DNA of 37,063 nt from CAZWUK01 sp964636685 (GTDB lineage: Bacteria > Bacillota > Clostridia > Christensenellales > CAG-138). The notes beneath the pieces were generated by a model. That model was not told the DNA's origin and made no database searches. It saw only the letters and a list, made by a program, of their open reading frames with translations. Every line of letters starts with the position of its first letter. The stretch's first letter is position 1. Position numbers and translations under genes: made by a program. The stretch lies in NCBI GenBank assembly GCA_964636685.1, contig CAZWUK010000012.1:1-37063 (forward strand), given 5' to 3'. Of the stretch, positions 33,926 through 37,063 are shown piece after piece.

Positions 33926-35398
33926 ATGGACGTGCAGCAGAGCTATCTCGATCTCGACAGGATGGTGGACAGGACGGTAACGCAGACCTTGATCGATTCG
34001 GAGATCCCGTTGCCGCAGGGCAGGGACGCCGCGGAGGTCTTGTCGGCCTGCGCGCACCATAGCGGCATGGAGGCAGTCTGTCAAGACGGCGAGGTGCTGA
34101 TCTCCGGCAAGCTGGAGATGGAGCTGCTGTGCCGTCAGCTGTCTGGCGACACCTTTGGCTTTACAGCCGCCTCCGCCTTTTTCCATCAGCTGGAGATGGC
34201 GGAATCCGACAGCGATATGACGGCGGTGGTCACTGCGCAGATCGTGGAATGCAGCTGCACCGCAGAAGCGGGCAAGCTGCGGCTTTCTGCCATATTGGAG
34301 CTGCATATTCTATTGCTGTCCCCCGTGAAAACGCCTTTCGTGACCGGGATCACGGGATGCGCCTGCTGCGAGAGCCGCAGCGTGCAGGTTCCGATTCAGA
34401 AGCGCGCCCTGCTCGCTTCGCACAGCATGCGTCTGCGTGAGGAGGTCGCGGCAAGCGACGCCTCTGCCGTGCTGGTTGCAAACGGCGCTGCGGAGATTCG
34501 CGCAATCTCGTTCTCCGGAAACGCCGCCTCGGTGGAAGGGCTGCTGCACATCACCGCGCTGACCGCGTCAGAGGACGGAACGCTACAGACGGTTTCGGAA
34601 GCGATTCCGTTCTCCGATGTGTTTGACGCGCCCGCCTGCGATACGGTCTGGGGCAATGCGTCCGTCGATCAGCTGCACGTTATCGCCGCCGATCCCGGTT
34701 TTGGCGTGGTAGACGTGGAGGCTGTGCTCGCCATTCGGCTTTACGGAGTCAGGCGTGAGGCGCATGAAGCGCTTGCGGACGCATACGCAACGGACGCCTC
34801 CTTCCGCGCCGAGAACATGGAGCTTGTGCATCTCGGGTGTCTGGGCGGCATACAGCGCATTGTTACCGTCAATGAGCCGATTGCCATTCCAAAGCATCTG
34901 CCAGACGCCTATGGCGGTATCTATGCCACGGTGACGCCGGCCGTGACCAACACCTATGACGCGGACGGCCGCTTTGGTGTGGACGCCATGCTGCTGGTAA
35001 CGGTGCTCTACCGCTGCGACGCCGGAAAGCTGCACTGCTTCACGGAGGATATTCCGATCCAGTTCAGCTTCGACGCGCCCTACACCGCCGTTTCCTCCGT
35101 CACCCTAACGTGTCTGCGCTGCCAGATATCCGGCACGGGGCGCACGCTGTCACTGACGGTCAACCTCTGCGCGCTTGCCGAGCGGTACACCTCCGAAAGC
35201 ATCTGCCTCACTCGGGAGATCGTTGCGGGCAGCGCGACGCCGGCGGCGCGCGGCGTCGTGATCTACTGTGCGGGCGCAGGCGAAACACTGTGGGATGTCG
35301 GCAAGCGGTATCTGGTTCCCGTCGCGCAGCTGCTCGCATGGAACGAAGCGCTTTCCGACCCGTTGCCGGAAGGCAAGCAAGTCGTCCTGCTGGCCTGA
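33926..35398 (+). CDS. SipL-like SPOCS (DUF3794) and LysM spore protein
   Basis: A 490-residue protein with SPOCS/DUF3794-type beta-rich domains (about 30-150, 160-280 and 300-415) and a C-terminal LysM domain (about 445-490: GETLWDVGKRYLVPVAQLLAWN ... GKQVVLLA). This matches the layout of SipL of Clostridioides difficile, which binds the spore coat ATPase SpoIVA through LysM during coat assembly. It is not an exported enzyme: no signal peptide is seen. The start is ATG with AAAGGGGG upstream. The SigE-like promoter agrees with mother-cell expression. This gene is the best evidence that the host sporulates. It lacks neighbours of the spore coat pathway here. Confidence 0.82.
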   Translation: MDVQQSYLDLDRMVDRTVTQTLIDSEIPLPQGRDAAEVLSACAHHSGMEAVCQDGEVLISGKLEMELLCRQLSGDTFGFTAASAFFHQLEMAESDSDMTAVVTAQIVECSCTAEAGKLRLSAILELHILLLSPVKTPFVTGITGCACCESRSVQVPIQKRALLASHSMRLREEVAASDASAVLVANGAAEIRAISFSGNAASVEGLLHITALTASEDGTLQTVSEAIPFSDVFDAPACDTVWGNASVDQLHVIAADPGFGVVDVEAVLAIRLYGVRREAHEALADAYATDASFRAENMELVHLGCLGGIQRIVTVNEPIAIPKHLPDAYGGIYATVTPAVTNTYDADGRFGVDAMLLVTVLYRCDAGKLHCFTEDIPIQFSFDAPYTAVSSVTLTCLRCQISGTGRTLSLTVNLCALAERYTSESICLTREIVAGSATPAARGVVIYCAGAGETLWDVGKRYLVPVAQLLAWNEALSDPLPEGKQVVLLA

Positions 35399-35417
35399 TT
35401 TTCTTTCTTGCCGGTCA

Positions 35418-35451
35418 ACAAAGCGCCATGCAATTCCGCGTGGCGCTTTGT
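35418..35451. terminator. Bidirectional hairpin between SipL-like gene and nfnB
   Basis: ACAAAGCGCCA and TGGCGCTTTGT with a 12-base loop. It sits between two convergent genes and has a T-containing stem on both strands but no long T-tract. Confidence 0.65.
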
Positions 35452-35465
35452 GATTGAATCATGAA

Positions 35466-36860
35466 TTACTTGGACAGCTCGGCATGAATGGCGGCCGCCG
35501 CCTTTTTGCCGGCGCCCATGGCAAGAATGACCGTTGCCGCGCCGGTGACCGCGTCTCCGCCCGCATACACGAAGGGCTTGCTGGTCTTTCCGGTTTCCTC
35601 ATCGGCGATGATGCCGCCCCACGTCTCCGTCGCAAGACCGGGCGTGGTGTTTTTGATGAGCGGATTGGGGCTGTTGCCGATGGCGATGACAACCGTCTGT
35701 ACGGAGATATCGTGCTCGCTGCCGGGTCTGACGACCGGGCGGCGGCGGCCGGAGGCGTCTGGTTCGCCCAGCGCCATCTCCACGCACGTCACGGCGGAAA
35801 CCTCGCCGTTTTCGTCGCCGTGAATCTCGGTGGGATTGGTCAGCATCTTGAAGATGATGCCCTCCTCCTTGGCGTGATGCACCTCTTCCACACGCGCGGG
35901 CATTTCCGCCTCGCTGCGGCGATAGATGATGTAAACCTTCTCCGCGCCCAGACGCTTTGCACAGCGCGCCGCGTCCATGGCCACATTGCCGCCGCCGACG
36001 ATGGCGACCTCCTTGCCCACACGGATCGGGGTATCCGTCTCGGGGAAGGTGTACGCCTTCATCAGGTTGATGCGGGTCAAAAACTCGTTGGCGGAATACA
36101 CGCCGTTGAGCGATTCGCCCGGGATGCCCTGAAAACGGGGCAGTCCTGCGCCGGAACCGACAAATACGGCAGAATAGCCTTCCTCTTCCATCAGCTCGTC
36201 CAGCGACATGCAGCGACCGATGACCATGTTGGTCATGATCCTGACACCCATTTTTTCGAGCGTTGCAATCTCGCGGCGCACCAGCGCCTTGGGCAGACGA
36301 AATTCCGGAATGCCGTATACGAGAACGCCGCCGGGGGTATGCAGCGCTTCAAAGATGGTCACGTCGTAGCCAAGCTTTTTGAGATCGCCCGCGCAGGTCA
36401 GCCCCGCGGGGCCGCTGCCGACCACGGCGACTTTCTTGCCGTTGGGGGCTGCCACCTCGGCAGGCGCTGCTTCATGCGCCATGGCATAGTCGGCAACAAA
36501 CCGTTCCAGACGGCCGATGCCCACGGGTTCCCCCTTGATGCCGCGCACGCACTTTGCTTCGCACTGGCTCTCCTGCGGGCAAACGCGGCCGCAGATGGCG
36601 GGCAGGGAGCTGGTGGCGCGAATGACGTCGTAGGCTTCCATGAACTTGCCTTCCTTGACCAGCGCCAAAAACTCGGGAATCCGCACGTTGACCGGGCAGC
36701 CGGAGACGCAGGGACTGTTTTTGCAATGCAGGCAGCGATCCGCTTCCTCCATCGCCATGCTTTCGTCATAGCCCTGCGATACCTCGAGAAAATTCTTGTT
36801 GCGCACATCCGGCGCCTGCTCGCGAGCAGGCAACTTCGTCGGTCTCATATTCGCGGGCAT
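35466..36860 (-). CDS. nfnB: NADPH-binding subunit of NfnAB-type transhydrogenase (often labelled glutamate synthase small subunit)
   Basis: A 464-residue iron-sulfur flavoprotein. The N-terminal cluster domain has CLHCKNSPCVSGCP and CGRVCPQESQCEAKC, then an FAD-binding motif VAVVGSGPAGLTCAGDL, the PGGVLVYGIPEFRLPK stretch, an NAD(P) motif VAIVGGGNVAMDAAR, and the C-terminal FAD loop AGGDAVTGAATVILAMGAGK. The glutamate synthase small subunit has the same fold; I prefer NfnB because the gene directly upstream encodes the NfnA/SudB partner rather than a GltB large subunit. The ATG overlaps the partner's stop as TAATG. NfnAB couples ferredoxin and NADH to NADP by electron bifurcation. Confidence 0.88.
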   Translation of the reverse strand: MPANMRPTKLPAREQAPDVRNKNFLEVSQGYDESMAMEEADRCLHCKNSPCVSGCPVNVRIPEFLALVKEGKFMEAYDVIRATSSLPAICGRVCPQESQCEAKCVRGIKGEPVGIGRLERFVADYAMAHEAAPAEVAAPNGKKVAVVGSGPAGLTCAGDLKKLGYDVTIFEALHTPGGVLVYGIPEFRLPKALVRREIATLEKMGVRIMTNMVIGRCMSLDELMEEEGYSAVFVGSGAGLPRFQGIPGESLNGVYSANEFLTRINLMKAYTFPETDTPIRVGKEVAIVGGGNVAMDAARCAKRLGAEKVYIIYRRSEAEMPARVEEVHHAKEEGIIFKMLTNPTEIHGDENGEVSAVTCVEMALGEPDASGRRRPVVRPGSEHDISVQTVVIAIGNSPNPLIKNTTPGLATETWGGIIADEETGKTSKPFVYAGGDAVTGAATVILAMGAGKKAAAAIHAELSK

Positions 36861-37063
36861 TACTTCGCGCCTCCTCTCTGCTGCTGCAAAGGAATATTCG
36901 TCAGGTTGCAAGCGTGCTCCGAAAGGCTTTCCGCCTCTTCGGTCTTATACATTTTCGAACGGGCAATGGCCTCGTCCCAGTCGATCTGGTGCCCGTCAAA
37001 GTCCGGGCCGTCCACGCACGCAAACTTCATCTCGTTTCCGACCGTTACGCGGCAGCAGCCGCA
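36860..37063 (-). CDS. nfnA: NfnA/SudB-type FAD/NAD-binding oxidoreductase subunit, C-terminal part only
   Basis: The last 67 codons of a gene continuing beyond the window. The translation begins CGCCRVTVGNEMKFACVDG, then PDFDGHQIDWDEAI, the cysteine-rich 2Fe-2S region typical of ferredoxin-NADP reductase subunit alpha (NfnA, sulfide dehydrogenase beta or PyrK-like). It is joined to nfnB by a one-base TAATG overlap, so the two subunits are made together. Confidence 0.88.
   Translation of the reverse strand, partial: CGCCRVTVGNEMKFACVDGPDFDGHQIDWDEAIARSKMYKTEEAESLSEHACNLTNIPLQQQRGGAK

Overview
The window looks like chromosomal DNA of an anaerobic Clostridia-type Firmicute, probably an uncultured, gut-associated spore former. 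The evidence is moderately GC-rich coding sequence, strong AGGAG-type ribosome binding sites, canonical SigA promoters with 17-bp spacers, an NfnAB transhydrogenase pair, a SipL-like SPOCS/LysM spore protein behind a SigE-like promoter, a Lit/TIGR01906 membrane protein and lipoprotein-type exported enzymes. No tRNA, rRNA, CRISPR array, phage gene or transposase gene was seen. There is one 100-N assembly gap.

Layout. 1-1919: 3' part of leuS (+). 1920-2551: repeat-filled space between convergent genes, with a 112-bp tandem hairpin repeat interrupted by the gap and a second pair of longer hairpins. 2552-5156 (-): translationally coupled acyl-CoA ligase and lipoyl-less E2-like acyltransferase. 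5380-9224 (+): lipid kinase, membrane-anchored beta-propeller-like protein, CvpA-like protein and SPL-type radical SAM protein. 9346-9507: copy A of a 162-bp MITE-like element. 9746-11058 (+): exported phosphodiester glycosidase plus a small membrane protein. 11217-11339: an orphan palindromic segment. 11403-12719 (-): membrane-anchored GH3 glycosidase. 12916-16023 (+): two tandem Lit-family membrane proteins and tsaD. 16093-21540 (-): a very large REC/GGDEF/EAL/PAS/GGDEF cyclic-di-GMP protein. 21926-23934 (-): TetR-MATE efflux operon with two operators. 24192-25247 (+): SDR epimerase-like protein. 25426-26823 (-): PrsA/SurA-type foldase lipoprotein. 27141-29501 (+): glycogen phosphorylase. 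29569-32204: an inserted-looking segment with MITE copy B and a GH5-like lipoprotein gene, bounded by a 164-bp direct duplication of the glgP 3' end. 32394-33743 (-): gdhA. 33926-35398 (+): SipL-like protein. 35466-37063 (-): nfnB and the 3' end of nfnA.

How the genes fit together. Much of the content concerns the cell envelope and exported functions: lipoprotein acylation and folding, membrane-anchored glycosidases, lipid kinase, CvpA and efflux. Carbon, nitrogen and redox metabolism is also present (glgP, gdhA, nfnAB). The most unusual items are the tandem Lit-family pair, whose second member lacks both expected catalytic histidines and carries a long basic tail; the two 162-bp MITE-like copies; the glgP-tail duplication around the GH5 gene; the gap that closes exactly in register with a 112-bp repeat; and an E2-like acyltransferase without its catalytic histidine. 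No complete novel defence or mobile system was recognised.
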